This document shows positions 1 through 9,530 of a stretch of 64,000 nt of DNA, in pieces. Origin of the DNA: Gammaproteobacteria bacterium UBA2675 (GTDB lineage: Bacteria > Pseudomonadota > Gammaproteobacteria > Pseudomonadales > Pseudohongiellaceae); the NCBI GenBank assembly GCA_002354805.1, contig DEMH01000003.1, forward strand, positions 113,110 to 177,109, given 5' to 3'. Position numbers and translations under genes: made by a program. The notes under the pieces were generated by a model that worked only from the letters and a program-made list of their open reading frames with translations, had not been told where the DNA came from and did not search any database. How positions within the stretch are numbered: position 1 is the first letter of the stretch; every line of letters starts with the position of its first letter.

Positions 1-194
1 GCGGCATGGGCCTGGGTCGCGCCCTGATGCAGCAGGTGGAACAGTTAATCCGCGACTCAGGTATGCTGGAAGCCAGTCTGCACGCACGAGTGAGTGCACA
101 GGGGTTCTACGAACGCATGGGTTACAAGGCGCTTGGTGACGTGTTCACCGAGGTTACAGTCCCGCATGTGTTAATGGTCAAACAACTGAACTGA
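1..194 (+). CDS. GNAT-family N-acetyltransferase, C-terminal part (5' end outside window)
   Basis: The reading frame is open from the first base of the window and ends at 194, so only about 64 C-terminal residues are visible. The segment GMGLGRALMQ matches motif A of GNAT acetyltransferases (R/Q-x-x-G-x-G/A), which binds the acetyl-CoA pyrophosphate. The later GFYERMGYKALG matches the C-terminal 'x-FYxxxGF' block. The acceptor substrate cannot be inferred from this fragment. The next gene starts 70 bases downstream on the same strand with its own ribosome binding site. The methionine at base 6 lies inside motif A and is not the start. Confidence 0.8.
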   Translation, partial: GMGLGRALMQQVEQLIRDSGMLEASLHARVSAQGFYERMGYKALGDVFTEVTVPHVLMVKQLN

Positions 195-264
195 ACCGTT
201 GTTATCAGCGCCCAACCGTTTTATTCTTGGCGGGATTCCCGAATTTTTCCCGGAGCTGAATAAC

Positions 265-2742
265 ATGTCACTGTCCAATTCATTGTCCGCCGATCGCTCG
301 ATTCGCTTTCGGCGCTGCGCACGAGCCACACTGCTGGTCGCAATTGCATCCTTTTCCGCTTCTGCCTTCGCGCAGCAGGTTCCAATCATTCAGCCAGGCG
401 CGCCTGGACAGGACAGCCGTGAGCTGACTGCTGCCGAAGCCACCAATCTGGCGACGCTGGAGTATGTGGAGGCCGATGTTCGCTTCATGCAGGGTATGAT
501 TGCGCACCACCAGCAGGCCATCGAAATGTCTGACCTGGTGCCGGATCGCGCACAGCGCGAGTCAATCATGCAGCTTGCTGAACGTATCTCTCTGTCTCAG
601 GATGACGAAATTGCCCTCATGCGGGACTGGCTGGAAGAACGCGGTGAGCCGACCGAGCTGCCTGCCGGTGGCCACGGCATGCACCACGGCCGCAATCACA
701 CCGGTCTGATGCCCGGCATGATTACCGACGAAGAAATGGATCGTCTGGAAGCGGCTGAGGGCGCTGAGTTCGATTCACTGTTCCTTGAATTCATGATCAA
801 GCACCATGAAGGTGCGGTTGCCATGGTGGAGGACCTTTTGGATCAGCGGGGCTCGGCACAAAGTTCCGTGCTCTTTGAGTTCGCCAACGAGGTCACATCG
901 GATCAGACCGCCGAGATCGAGCGCATGGAATTGATGCTGGCCGGATTTTCCCCCGACCCACGCGTTAATCTGGCTGCTGGCTTTCAGGATGCCGGCCAGG
1001 CATCCATGAACATGAATCTGGTAGCTGCACTGTCCAAGCCTGAGGGCTTCTACGATCCCGAGAACCCGGCCGGCCTGCCCATGAGCCGAGTGAGAGCGCT
1101 GGCTTCTGGTGGACAGCAGGTTGCTGCGGAAGATGACGACGAAGAGGCCGAGCCACGCCCCAGCCTTCTGGATTTTGCCAATACTGACCTGGCGTTCTCT
1201 GGAAACCAGGTGGTCGCCGGTAACTATCACGGCTTCAACATCTACAATATAGATAATCCGGTATCCCCGCAACTGCTGGCTTCCGTAGTCTGCCCGGGCG
1301 GGCAGGGTGACGTCACACTGTTTGAAAATCTGCTGATCATGTCGGTGGAGCAGACACGTGGTCGACTGGACTGCGGATTGCAGGGCGTCGCCGATACCAT
1401 CAGCGACGAGCGCTTCCGTGGCCTGCGTATTTTTGACGTCAGCGATATCACACGACCACGTCAGGTGGCGGCAGTACAGACCTGTCGCGGCTCGCATACT
1501 CATACAGTGATACCTGACCCTAACGATGACAGCCGCATTCTGGTTTACAACTCAGGTACCAGCGTCGTCCGTGATGGTGAAGAGCTGGAAGGCTGTGCGA
1601 ATGACAACCCCTTCGAGAATCCCGAAACATCACGTTTTCGTATTGATGTGATCGAAGTGCCACTGGCCCGTCCGCAGGACGCGCGCGTTGTTAACAGCCC
1701 GTTCATTTTCTCTGACCCGAATTCGGGTGTGCTTGCCGGTCTGTGGGAGGGCGGCGATCACGGCCCCGGAACGCAGCGCACCGCCGAGACCAACCACTGC
1801 CACGACATCACGGCCTACCCGGAACTGGGTCTGGCAGCAGGTGCCTGTTCAGGTAATGGCATCCTGCTGGATATCTCTGATCCGGAAAACCCCAAGCGGC
1901 TGGATCAGGTGGTGGACACCGGTTTTGCCTACTGGCACTCGGCCACATTCAACAATGATGGCACCAAGGTCATCTTTACTGATGAATGGGGTGGCGGTTC
2001 ACGTGCCCGTTGTCGTGCGCAGGATCCGGACACATGGGGTGCCGATGCGATATACGACATCGTTGATGGCAAGCTGCAGTTCCGCAGCTACTACAAGCTG
2101 CCAGCGCCACAAAGCGAGCAGGAAAACTGTGTAGCTCACAATGGCTCGCTGGTGCCAGTGCCGGGGCGCGATATTCTCGCTCAGTCCTGGTACCAGGGCG
2201 GTATTTCAGTAGTGGACTTTACTGACTCCTCCAACCCGGTAGAAATCGCGTTTTTCGATCGTGGTCCGATCGATGAAGAAGAGCTGGTAATGGGTGGATA
2301 CTGGTCTGCGTACTGGCACAACGGCTACATCTACGGCACTGAAATTGCGCGAGGCCTGGATGTATTCGAGCTGACCCCCAGTGACTACCTGTCTGAGAAC
2401 GAACTGGCGGCAGCGTCGCTGCTGTCCAGCGGCGGTATCGTCAATGTGCAGACGCAAAGCCGTCTGGAATGGCCGGCTGACCCGGTTGTTGCGCGTGCCT
2501 ACCTAGATCAGCTGCAGCGCAGCAATGTGATTGACGCGGGTCTGGCGGCGGCGCTGAATGACGCTCTGGCCCAGGCTGATTCGGCTCTGCAGTCCGGGAA
2601 CAGCAACGCTGATGCTGTGCAGCAGTTGAGCAATCTGGCTGCCAGCTTTGCCAGCGCTGCCAATGACAGCAGTGGTGCTACACAGCGACGTTACAACGGC
2701 CTGGCCGATACGCTGGAAGGTATCGCAGCACGCCTGCAGTAA
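265..2742 (+). CDS. Exported DUF305 / LVIVD-repeat protein
   Basis: A secreted or periplasmic protein of 825 residues. The start at 265 is preferred over an in-frame ATG at 199 because a GGAG at 252-255 lies 9 bases before it and a Sec signal peptide follows directly (hydrophobic to about residue 36, ASAFA cleavage). Two DUF305 segments follow, each with an adjacent histidine pair (MIAHHQQA at 79-86, MIKHHEGA at 178-185), a ferritin-like four-helix fold often tied to metal or copper handling. From about residue 300 the protein has LVIVD-type beta-propeller repeats (for example HGFNIYNIDNPVSP), and it ends in an alanine-rich helical tail. Metal ligation by the HH pairs is inference. No functional partner is obvious next door. 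Confidence 0.8.
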   Translation: MSLSNSLSADRSIRFRRCARATLLVAIASFSASAFAQQVPIIQPGAPGQDSRELTAAEATNLATLEYVEADVRFMQGMIAHHQQAIEMSDLVPDRAQRESIMQLAERISLSQDDEIALMRDWLEERGEPTELPAGGHGMHHGRNHTGLMPGMITDEEMDRLEAAEGAEFDSLFLEFMIKHHEGAVAMVEDLLDQRGSAQSSVLFEFANEVTSDQTAEIERMELMLAGFSPDPRVNLAAGFQDAGQASMNMNLVAALSKPEGFYDPENPAGLPMSRVRALASGGQQVAAEDDDEEAEPRPSLLDFANTDLAFSGNQVVAGNYHGFNIYNIDNPVSPQLLASVVCPGGQGDVTLFENLLIMSVEQTRGRLDCGLQGVADTISDERFRGLRIFDVSDITRPRQVAAVQTCRGSHTHTVIPDPNDDSRILVYNSGTSVVRDGEELEGCANDNPFENPETSRFRIDVIEVPLARPQDARVVNSPFIFSDPNSGVLAGLWEGGDHGPGTQRTAETNHCHDITAYPELGLAAGACSGNGILLDISDPENPKRLDQVVDTGFAYWHSATFNNDGTKVIFTDEWGGGSRARCRAQDPDTWGADAIYDIVDGKLQFRSYYKLPAPQSEQENCVAHNGSLVPVPGRDILAQSWYQGGISVVDFTDSSNPVEIAFFDRGPIDEEELVMGGYWSAYWHNGYIYGTEIARGLDVFELTPSDYLSENELAAASLLSSGGIVNVQTQSRLEWPADPVVARAYLDQLQRSNVIDAGLAAALNDALAQADSALQSGNSNADAVQQLSNLAASFASAANDSSGATQRRYNGLADTLEGIAARLQ

Positions 2743-2811
2743 GGCACCGAACGGGCGCCGTGGCGGCTTCGTCGCGGCGCCAGTTACACCCGTCATGGCA
2801 GCAGTGGTAAC

Positions 2812-4179
2812 ATGGCTGCCATGATACCCTCCTCAAACGATTTCTGGTTTCTACCGCTGGGCGGCTGTGGTGAAATCGGCATGAACCTCAATCTTTATGG
2901 CCATGCCGGTCAATGGCTGATGGTCGACTGCGGCGTGACCTTCGAAAAGCAGCCGGGTGGCCTCAATCGGGTGGAAATGCCTGACCCCCTGTTCATCAGC
3001 AATCGCACCGAGCGCCTTGCCGGTCTGATTGCCACCCACGCTCACGAAGATCATATAGGCGCCATCGCCCACCTCTGGGACCAGTTTCGCTGTCCTGTCT
3101 ACACCACGCCGTTTACGCGCCAGGTATTGCTAAGAAAGCTTCACGAGAAAGGAATAGAAGCGCCTGTATACACGGTGCTGCCAGGCGAGGAAGTATCGAT
3201 AGGTCCGTTTCGAGTGCGCTGGATTTCCATAACTCATTCAACGCCTGAAACCTGCGCTTTATTGATCGACACTGAAGCTGGACAGGTGCTCCATACTGCT
3301 GACTGGAAACTGGATGCTGCGCCTGTTGTGGGGCCGGCGCTGGAGCGCAGCGATTTTACGAGACTGGCTCATCGAGGTGTGGACGCAATTGTGTGCGACT
3401 CAACCAACGCTCCGCAACAGGGACATTCGCTGTCGGAAGCAGAGCTTTTCGAGGACCTACTGGCGACGGTCAGGGGTGCTCCCGGCCGGGTAATCGTGGC
3501 GTGCTTTGCCAGTAATATTGCGCGTTTGCAGACCATGGGCAATGTGGCTCATGTTGCCGGTCGCTATCTCGGACTGATGGGGCGCTCTCTGCACAATATG
3601 GTTTCCTGTGCCCGATCAGCGGGTTATCTGGACACCTGTTTCAATCCGGTTGATGTGCGGGACCTGGCATATCTGCCAGCCAGCGATGTCCTGGTACTGG
3701 CCACGGGCAGTCAGGGTGAGCCAAGGGCCGCATTGCACCGGCTGGCCGCAGGCGATCATCCGGATCTTGAGCTGACACCTGGAGATACTGTTATCTTCAG
3801 TGCCAAAACGATTCCGGGCAACGAGAAAGATGTCGAAGGGCTGATTCGTGCATTGACTGACAAACAGATTCGCGTTGTCCATGCTGATCACTCCGATCGT
3901 GCCTTGCACGCTTCGGGTCACCCCTATGCTGATGAGCTTAAACAGATGTATCAATGGGTGCTGCCACGCATTGCTATTCCCGTGCATGGTGAGCGGCGGC
4001 ATATGAAATGCAATGCTGATATTGCACAGGCATCAGGCGTCCCATTTTCATTGCTGGGACAGAACGGCGATCTTTTCGATGTCGTCAATGGCCGTGTGGA
4101 AAGAGGATTTGCGCCAGTAGGCCGGCTCTGGCTGGATGAACGGCGCGCACAACTAAACAAGGTGGAGAGACCATGCTGA
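2812..4179 (+). CDS. Ribonuclease J-like metallo-beta-lactamase/beta-CASP nuclease
   Basis: A cytoplasmic zinc-dependent RNase of the RNase J family (COG0595), expected to trim RNA 5' ends or cut internally. The 455 residues carry HAHEDH (76-81) and later metal-ligand blocks THS (141-143) and HTADWK (161-166). They also carry the beta-CASP motifs FASNIAR (about 232-238), HASGHPYADELK and PVHGERRH near the C terminus. It is about 100 residues shorter than Bacillus RNase J1/J2 and lacks room for their C-terminal domain. An ATG at 2821 is an alternative start; neither start has a strong ribosome binding site. Its stop overlaps the djlA start (ATGCTGA), so the two are probably translationally coupled. 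Confidence 0.88.
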   Translation: MAAMIPSSNDFWFLPLGGCGEIGMNLNLYGHAGQWLMVDCGVTFEKQPGGLNRVEMPDPLFISNRTERLAGLIATHAHEDHIGAIAHLWDQFRCPVYTTPFTRQVLLRKLHEKGIEAPVYTVLPGEEVSIGPFRVRWISITHSTPETCALLIDTEAGQVLHTADWKLDAAPVVGPALERSDFTRLAHRGVDAIVCDSTNAPQQGHSLSEAELFEDLLATVRGAPGRVIVACFASNIARLQTMGNVAHVAGRYLGLMGRSLHNMVSCARSAGYLDTCFNPVDVRDLAYLPASDVLVLATGSQGEPRAALHRLAAGDHPDLELTPGDTVIFSAKTIPGNEKDVEGLIRALTDKQIRVVHADHSDRALHASGHPYADELKQMYQWVLPRIAIPVHGERRHMKCNADIAQASGVPFSLLGQNGDLFDVVNGRVERGFAPVGRLWLDERRAQLNKVERPC

Positions 4180-4940
4180 CCAGCGTGTTGATAGGTGGAT
4201 TTGTGGGCTTGCTGTTCGGTGGCCCGGCAGGTTTTGTGTTTGGTGCTGTGATAGCACTGCTGGTGCGTGCCTGGCTGCAACAAAGTGCCGGGCCCAAACT
4301 GATGCAGGTACAGTCTGCGTACCTTGACTCCATGTTTGCGGTAATGGGCGCGCTATGCAAAGCAGATGGTGTCGTCACGCAGAATGAGGTCAATGCTGCA
4401 GAGGCCATGTTTGGCCAGCTGCGCATGAATGCCGACCAGCGCCAGTCAGCCATTAAAGCCTTCAATCGTGGCAAGCAGAGTGAGTTCGACCTTGATGCCG
4501 AGCTGCGCCAGTTCCGTCAGATAAGCAGGGGGCATCCTGCATTACTGCGCATGTTCCTGCAAGTACAGATCAGTGCTGTCGCTGCAGATGGCCAGGTGCA
4601 CCCGGCAGAGCACCAGATGCTGCTCCGTATCGCTCGTGGCCTGGGGTTGCCCGAGTCACAGGTTGCTCAACTGGAATCCATGCTGCGTATGGGGCAGGCT
4701 GGCAGTGGCGGTGTATCGACGCGCCAGAAACTCGCAGATGCCTACCAGGTTCTTGGTGTACCCGAATCGGCCAGCGACGCCGAAGTGAAACGGGCTTATC
4801 GTAAGCTCATGAATGAGAATCATCCTGACAAGCTGGCCAGCCAGGGCCTGCCCGACAATATGCGCGAAATGGCAGAGCGCAAGGCGCGTGACATTACCAA
4901 TGCCTACGACATTATTCGTGATGCACGCCAGGGTCGCTGA
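4173..4940 (+). CDS. djlA: DjlA-type membrane-anchored DnaJ co-chaperone
   Basis: An inner-membrane J-domain protein that stimulates the DnaK ATPase. Of 255 residues (E. coli DjlA has 271), 1-32 form a glycine-rich transmembrane segment. A TerB-like helical domain spans about 45-170, and the C-terminal J domain starts near 186 with the HPD signature at 217-219. The domain order membrane segment, TerB-like, J domain is diagnostic for DjlA. The start codon overlaps the stop of the RNase J-like gene upstream. The next gene begins 73 bases later, after a short intergenic stretch with a TTGACA hexamer at 4970-4975 but no convincing -10 box. Confidence 0.92.
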   Translation: MLTSVLIGGFVGLLFGGPAGFVFGAVIALLVRAWLQQSAGPKLMQVQSAYLDSMFAVMGALCKADGVVTQNEVNAAEAMFGQLRMNADQRQSAIKAFNRGKQSEFDLDAELRQFRQISRGHPALLRMFLQVQISAVAADGQVHPAEHQMLLRIARGLGLPESQVAQLESMLRMGQAGSGGVSTRQKLADAYQVLGVPESASDAEVKRAYRKLMNENHPDKLASQGLPDNMREMAERKARDITNAYDIIRDARQGR

Positions 4941-5012
4941 TACGGCGTGTATGGCCCATAGTTGACGGATTGACAAGCTTGTACTAAACCCGCAGTCTTA
5001 ACGGTCAAAAAC

Positions 5013-5768
5013 ATGGAGCAATGGAAATTGCGCAACGTGCTTATGAGCGAAAAATCTGTACCTCAACAGTATGAAGAGGCAAGTTTAGAGAAGTCTGATG
5101 GTGCTGATTCTGCCACAGCAGCGAGTGTCCACGAGTCAGTTCTGGATCAGTTCAAGCTGTCACCTGGCGATATGATTCAGTTGCAGACACTGGGTGTCGG
5201 CCAGCCGGAAAGGTATCAGACAAAAGTCATCGGTATCCTTCCACCTGTCAGCGTGATGGTCGCAACACCAAAAATACATGGCAAAGTACTATTCGTCCGC
5301 GAGTCGCAGCAGTTTCTGGTCCGGTGTTTTATAGGTCGCGATGCGGTTGCATATCGTAGCCGGGTACTGAAATCCAATCTGTCTCCATTCGCCTATCTGC
5401 ACCTGGAGTATCCAGAGTCGGTGCAGTCGATGCGTATCAGAACATCTGCCAGAGCGGCAGTTGATATTGTGGCGAGCATTGAAACATCCCAGGGCAAACT
5501 TTCAGCTCGTATGGTAGACCTCAGCGGTGGTGGCGCAAGGGTATTATGCGGTAACGCTGGAATCGGACAGGATGAATTAATCAGGCTGGCATTTCGGGTC
5601 AATCCATCCGGTATAGATGTGCTGCTTAAGTTGCAGGCGCGCGTCAAAGCCATTCATGCCAGCGATAACGACACTGCCTATGGTCTGCAGTTCGAAAACC
5701 TGTCGGCGCAAGACAAGCTATACCTGACAAATATGGTTTACCAGAATCTTCTGAAGGACAATCTGTGA
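5013..5768 (+). CDS. PilZ-domain c-di-GMP-binding protein (YcgR-like)
   Basis: A predicted cytoplasmic c-di-GMP receptor of 251 residues. The N-terminal half (about 40-135) resembles the YcgR-like beta-barrel that precedes PilZ in flagellar brake proteins. The PilZ domain follows with both ligand motifs intact: RTSAR at 143-147 (RxxxR) and DLSGGG at 169-174 (D/N-x-S-x-x-G). The start is uncertain: ATG at 5043 is an alternative, and neither site has a clear ribosome binding site. The window also holds a diguanylate cyclase and an EAL protein, so the cell has an active c-di-GMP network. The target (motility or surface function) is not shown by the neighbours. Confidence 0.88.
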   Translation: MEQWKLRNVLMSEKSVPQQYEEASLEKSDGADSATAASVHESVLDQFKLSPGDMIQLQTLGVGQPERYQTKVIGILPPVSVMVATPKIHGKVLFVRESQQFLVRCFIGRDAVAYRSRVLKSNLSPFAYLHLEYPESVQSMRIRTSARAAVDIVASIETSQGKLSARMVDLSGGGARVLCGNAGIGQDELIRLAFRVNPSGIDVLLKLQARVKAIHASDNDTAYGLQFENLSAQDKLYLTNMVYQNLLKDNL

Positions 5769-5785
5769 CAAGTGGGGTATCTGTC

Positions 5786-8371
5786 ATGACATCTGCTCGT
5801 TGGTTATTCCTTGCTTTAATCGCCCTGCTTGGTGCAGGTACATCAATGGCTGACAATCCGGCGGATGCCCGGGCTGAAATGGACTATTATCTGCCAGACG
5901 GCGTCAGCTACGATCCGGACATTCCGACGCCAGAGCAGGTGCTGGGCATGGTGCCAGGCGAGTGGCATGTTCGTCACGACCAGGTCGTCCGTTACATGGA
6001 TGCCATTGCACAGGCTTCTGACCGGGTTACCATCGAGCGAACCGGACGCAGTTACGAAAACCGTGAGCTACTGCTGCTGACAATTACTTCGCCTGAGAAT
6101 CATGCCAACATCGAGTCGATACGTCGCAATCACCTGGCTCTGACCCAGGCTGGCAGCGACAATGATGTCAGCGATATGCCAGTTGTGCTGTATCAGGGTT
6201 ACAGCGTACATGGCAACGAACCCAGTGGCGTCAACGCAGCACTGCTTTATGTGTACCACCTGGCTGCAGCTCAAGGCCCGCAAATTGAGCGTCAATTGAA
6301 TGAAGCGGTAATTCTGGTGGACCCTGCTTTCAACCCTGATGGCATGGACCGTTTTGCCAATTGGGTCAACAGCCGTCGCGGCATACAACTCAGCACCGAC
6401 CCCGAGAATCTCGAACAGAATGAGCCATGGCCAGGTGGACGCACCAATCATTACTGGTTTGACCTCAATCGCGACTGGTTGCCACTGCAGCATCCGGAAA
6501 GTATTGCCAGGCTGCAGAGCTATTATCGCTGGCGGCCCAATGTGCTGACCGATCATCATGAAATGGGGTCTGATGCAACATTTTTCTTTCAGCCAGGAAT
6601 TCCATCTCGAACTCACCCAATTACACCTCAGCGCAATCAGGATCTGACTGGCCGGATAGCGGAGTTTCATGCCGACATTTTGGAGGCTGACAAGCGGCTT
6701 TTTTACACGCGGGAGAGCTTCGATGACTTCTATTATGGCAAAGGTTCCACGTATCCCGACGTGACCGGCGGTGTTGGCATTCTGTTTGAGCAGGCCAGTT
6801 CGCGCGGACATGCTCGCGAGACTGAGAACGGTATCCTGCGCTTCCCGTTCACCATCCAGAACCAGTTTTTGGCCTCATTGTCCACCCTCGAGGGTGCGGT
6901 GAGCCTGCGCGAGGAGCTGCTGAGCTATCAGCGCGCCTTCTACGAAGAATCGCGTGAACTGGCGGCAGAGGCAGAGGTGCGAGCCTATGTATTCGGTGAC
7001 GCCCGCGACCGAGCGTCAGCGTATCGAATGGCCGAGATACTGCGCCGGCATCAGATTGATGTCTTTACACTGGCCAGTGACGTGGAGGCCGGTGACCAGA
7101 CGTTCGAGGCAGGCGGTGCATTTGTCGTGCCACTGGCACAGGATCAGTACCGACTGATCGAGTCGGTTTTTGAATATCGCACGGAGTTCCCCGACAATCT
7201 GTTTTACGACATTTCGACCTGGACCTTCCCTTCGGCGTTCAACACGCCGGTCGCAACACTGTCTGGTCGGCAGTTCAGCGAACAGCTGTTGGGCGCGGTC
7301 GTAGAAGTGGCGTCGCCACCGCGTGGAACGCTGGAAAACACACCGGATGCCTATCTGTACGCGTTTGAGTGGGACGAATTTTACGCGCCACGGGCGGCTT
7401 TCCGGCTGCTCGACGCCGGTATCCGTGCGCGGGTGGCCAGCGAACCATTCACTGCGCAAACACAAAACGGTCAGCGACGCTTTGACTATGGCACCATTCT
7501 GGTCGCGGCCGGACCACAGGATGTGGATGGTGCCGTAATTCGTGACTTGATGCAGACGATCGCCGAGGAAGATGGCATTGACGTCTCGGTGCTCAACAGC
7601 GGACTGAGTGTGGATGGTGTCGATCTTGGCAGCCGCACGCACATGGCGCTGCGTAAGCCCGAGGTTGCCATTGCTGTTGGCGACGGTGTGCGTTCATCCG
7701 AGGCGGGAGAGGCATGGCATGTGTTTGACCAGAAGCACCAGATTCCGGTCTCACTGCTGACGCTGCCGACCATTCGCGATGTAGATCTAGATCGCTACAA
7801 TGTGCTGGTCCTGCCCAGCGGCAACTACAATTCCCTGCCGACAGACAAAATCAAGGAATGGGTGTCTTCAGGTGGAACCCTGATCGTTTACAAAACTGCC
7901 TTGAGCTGGGCGGCGCGTGAGGAAATCGCCAAGATTACGCTGCTGGAGGACGAAGATACGGATTCCGGACGACGGCCCTATTCCGCCGAAGAACAGGACA
8001 GTGGGGAGCAACTGATCAGCGGCAGCATTTTTAATGCTGAGCTGGATCTGACGCACCCACTTGGGTATGGCTACAATCAAACCGAGATCAAGCTGTTCCG
8101 TGACAATGCCCAGTTCATGGCTGTGGCCGATAATCCCTATGCAACACCACTGGTTTACACCGATGATCCTCTGTCCAGCGGTTATGTTTCTGAGCAGAAT
8201 CTGGAGAAGATCGCAGGCACTGCGGCTGTGGTTGTCAGCCGTCATGGCAGTGGTCGCGTGATAGCGATGACCGATAACCCGAACTTCCGGGCCTTCTGGT
8301 ATGGCACAACCCGGCTGTTCATGAATGCCGTGTTTTTTGGGCATACGATCAACGCAGCGACGACGCAATAA
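5786..8371 (+). CDS. Exported M14-family zinc carboxypeptidase
   Basis: A predicted periplasmic zinc peptidase of 861 residues. A signal peptide spans about 1-22. The peptidase domain has the zinc motif HGNEP (H142, E145), and the conserved DHHEMG at 256-261 supplies the third ligand; FEQASSRG near 350 probably carries the catalytic glutamate. The C-terminal half contains a glutamine-amidotransferase-like fold (VLVLPSGNYN, later RVIAMTDNPNFRAFW), as in other large bacterial M14 proteins. A GTG at 5765 overlaps the pilZ stop, but ATG 5786 has a G-rich binding site 8 bases before it and begins the signal peptide, so it is preferred. Substrates are unknown; peptide scavenging is likely. Confidence 0.88.
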   Translation: MTSARWLFLALIALLGAGTSMADNPADARAEMDYYLPDGVSYDPDIPTPEQVLGMVPGEWHVRHDQVVRYMDAIAQASDRVTIERTGRSYENRELLLLTITSPENHANIESIRRNHLALTQAGSDNDVSDMPVVLYQGYSVHGNEPSGVNAALLYVYHLAAAQGPQIERQLNEAVILVDPAFNPDGMDRFANWVNSRRGIQLSTDPENLEQNEPWPGGRTNHYWFDLNRDWLPLQHPESIARLQSYYRWRPNVLTDHHEMGSDATFFFQPGIPSRTHPITPQRNQDLTGRIAEFHADILEADKRLFYTRESFDDFYYGKGSTYPDVTGGVGILFEQASSRGHARETENGILRFPFTIQNQFLASLSTLEGAVSLREELLSYQRAFYEESRELAAEAEVRAYVFGDARDRASAYRMAEILRRHQIDVFTLASDVEAGDQTFEAGGAFVVPLAQDQYRLIESVFEYRTEFPDNLFYDISTWTFPSAFNTPVATLSGRQFSEQLLGAVVEVASPPRGTLENTPDAYLYAFEWDEFYAPRAAFRLLDAGIRARVASEPFTAQTQNGQRRFDYGTILVAAGPQDVDGAVIRDLMQTIAEEDGIDVSVLNSGLSVDGVDLGSRTHMALRKPEVAIAVGDGVRSSEAGEAWHVFDQKHQIPVSLLTLPTIRDVDLDRYNVLVLPSGNYNSLPTDKIKEWVSSGGTLIVYKTALSWAAREEIAKITLLEDEDTDSGRRPYSAEEQDSGEQLISGSIFNAELDLTHPLGYGYNQTEIKLFRDNAQFMAVADNPYATPLVYTDDPLSSGYVSEQNLEKIAGTAAVVVSRHGSGRVIAMTDNPNFRAFWYGTTRLFMNAVFFGHTINAATTQ

Positions 8372-8393
8372 CCCTGCGTCCCCAGCCGCAACG

Positions 8394-8975
8394 TTAAAGT
8401 GCGGGTCTACGATAGGCACACGCCTGGCATTGACGCTCATAGGCCAGGCGTAATGCTGCCTCTTCGCCGGTCAGCATGTCGGGCACCGTGCCGGTCAGGC
8501 GCAGCAGACGCCGTTCCAGCTCCAATTGGGACTCCAGCTCGCCCTCATGCAGGATGTGCTGCAGTTCCCGGCCTTCCAGATGCCGCAGCGCCCAGCCAAC
8601 CAGCAGGCTCCGGTGGCAGATCGCCGGATCCTTGCAGGCGCAGGTCATGGCGATACAAAAGCCCTTGCTGACACCGTCGGACAGGCGCTGGACGCCCTGC
8701 CGGAACAGTTCAGACTGCATCAGTCGGTCAAACTGAACCTGACCGGTACTGTCGTAGTGCGCGGGATCCTTGGAGCGTGGGCCAAGCTCTGGCCCCAGGT
8801 GAACATAACGAATGCCCGCGGCGCGCAGATGCTCGCGCAGGGCATCCTGGTGATAGTCAAAAAACGCTTTGCTGAAGGGAACCGAGCGAATATCGGCTAC
8901 AACATTGATCCCGTAGCGATGCAGCTGAGCGAGATACTGCTCGATGGGTTTGGTCGCGTATCCAATGGTAAACAT
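8394..8975 (-). CDS. DUF488 family protein
   Basis: A small soluble protein of 193 residues matching the DUF488 family: it opens with FTIGYAT, followed by VVADIRSVP and later ACKDPAICHRSLL, all hallmark blocks. The cysteines in TCACKDPAICH are conserved in the family and may bind metal. The biochemical role of DUF488 is not established. The gene converges on the M14 peptidase with a 22-base gap. It follows the PLDc_N gene on the same strand, separated by a strong inverted repeat at 8993-9029. Confidence 0.85.
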   Translation of the reverse strand: MFTIGYATKPIEQYLAQLHRYGINVVADIRSVPFSKAFFDYHQDALREHLRAAGIRYVHLGPELGPRSKDPAHYDSTGQVQFDRLMQSELFRQGVQRLSDGVSKGFCIAMTCACKDPAICHRSLLVGWALRHLEGRELQHILHEGELESQLELERRLLRLTGTVPDMLTGEEAALRLAYERQCQACAYRRPAL

Positions 8976-8992
8976 GGTTTAGGGTGAGCTGG

Positions 8993-9029
8993 GCTGCTCC
9001 CAGCGAGCAGTTAACTGGCTGGGAGCAGC
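8993..9029. repeat. 11-bp perfect inverted repeat between PLDc_N and DUF488 genes
   Basis: GCTGCTCCCAG at 8993-9003 is repeated in inverted form at 9019-9029 with a 15-base loop. It lies just after the PLDc_N stop on the minus strand. There is no T-run after it, so it is either a weak or factor-assisted terminator or an mRNA-stabilising hairpin. Confidence 0.6.
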
Positions 9030-9034
9030 TGCCT

Positions 9035-9229
9035 CTAAAGGGAAGCTCTGCTGGGCCGCGGTCCAAGCAACAGAAACAGAATCAATCCAAGTAATGGTAC
9101 GAACAACAGCAGCAGTATCCACAGCAGCTTCGCCAGGCCCGATGCTGAGCTCTGGGCGACCTTAATGATTGCCCAGATGATGATACACAACCAGATCAAA
9201 CCGAGCAGACCACCGACTTCAATTCCCAT
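9035..9229 (-). CDS. PLDc_N-domain small membrane protein
   Basis: A 64-residue integral membrane protein with two hydrophobic helices (about 7-25 and 35-57) separated by a short polar loop. It resembles the phospholipase D N-terminal (PLDc_N) domain found alone in many bacteria: the second helix is followed by the LGPRPSR-type basic tail. A good ribosome binding site (AGGAG) precedes the ATG. It has no catalytic domain, so enzymatic activity is not expected. Function of the stand-alone family is unknown. Confidence 0.8.
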   Translation of the reverse strand: MGIEVGGLLGLIWLCIIIWAIIKVAQSSASGLAKLLWILLLLFVPLLGLILFLLLGPRPSRASL

Positions 9230-9530
9230 GTTCTGTCTCCTTTTTAGTGACGAGTCGTCTTTGTGTCGCGTTCGAGTGGTGGGGGCTGACCCACAGGGTT
9301 AAGCTACCAGCTCAAGCACCCGATTGTCATGACTATTTCGTCTCACCGCATTGCAGTGGTCCTGGTCTCGCCAAGCGACGTACTAATAGTGCATTATAGG
9401 GATTCAGAAAAGTCGGGTCCGCATCTGTATAAGTAACTGATTGTGAATGCCATAAGTTCGCAATTCAGGGCCCGAAACAAGATTTCACGATTAATTCTGT
9501 TGTAATCAAACCAAAGAAAGGTGAATGAAT
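9230..9530. other. Divergent intergenic region without a gene
   Basis: About 300 bases between the PLDc_N gene (minus) and the sugar dehydrogenase (plus). It must hold promoters for both, but I see no -35/-10 pair good enough to call and no small gene with a ribosome binding site. AAAGGTG at 9517-9523 is the binding site for the dehydrogenase. Confidence 0.5.

Noticed and set aside
6068..6811. 247-codon minus-strand frame in the M14 peptidase
   Set aside because: Shadow frame: the plus strand encodes the zinc motifs here.
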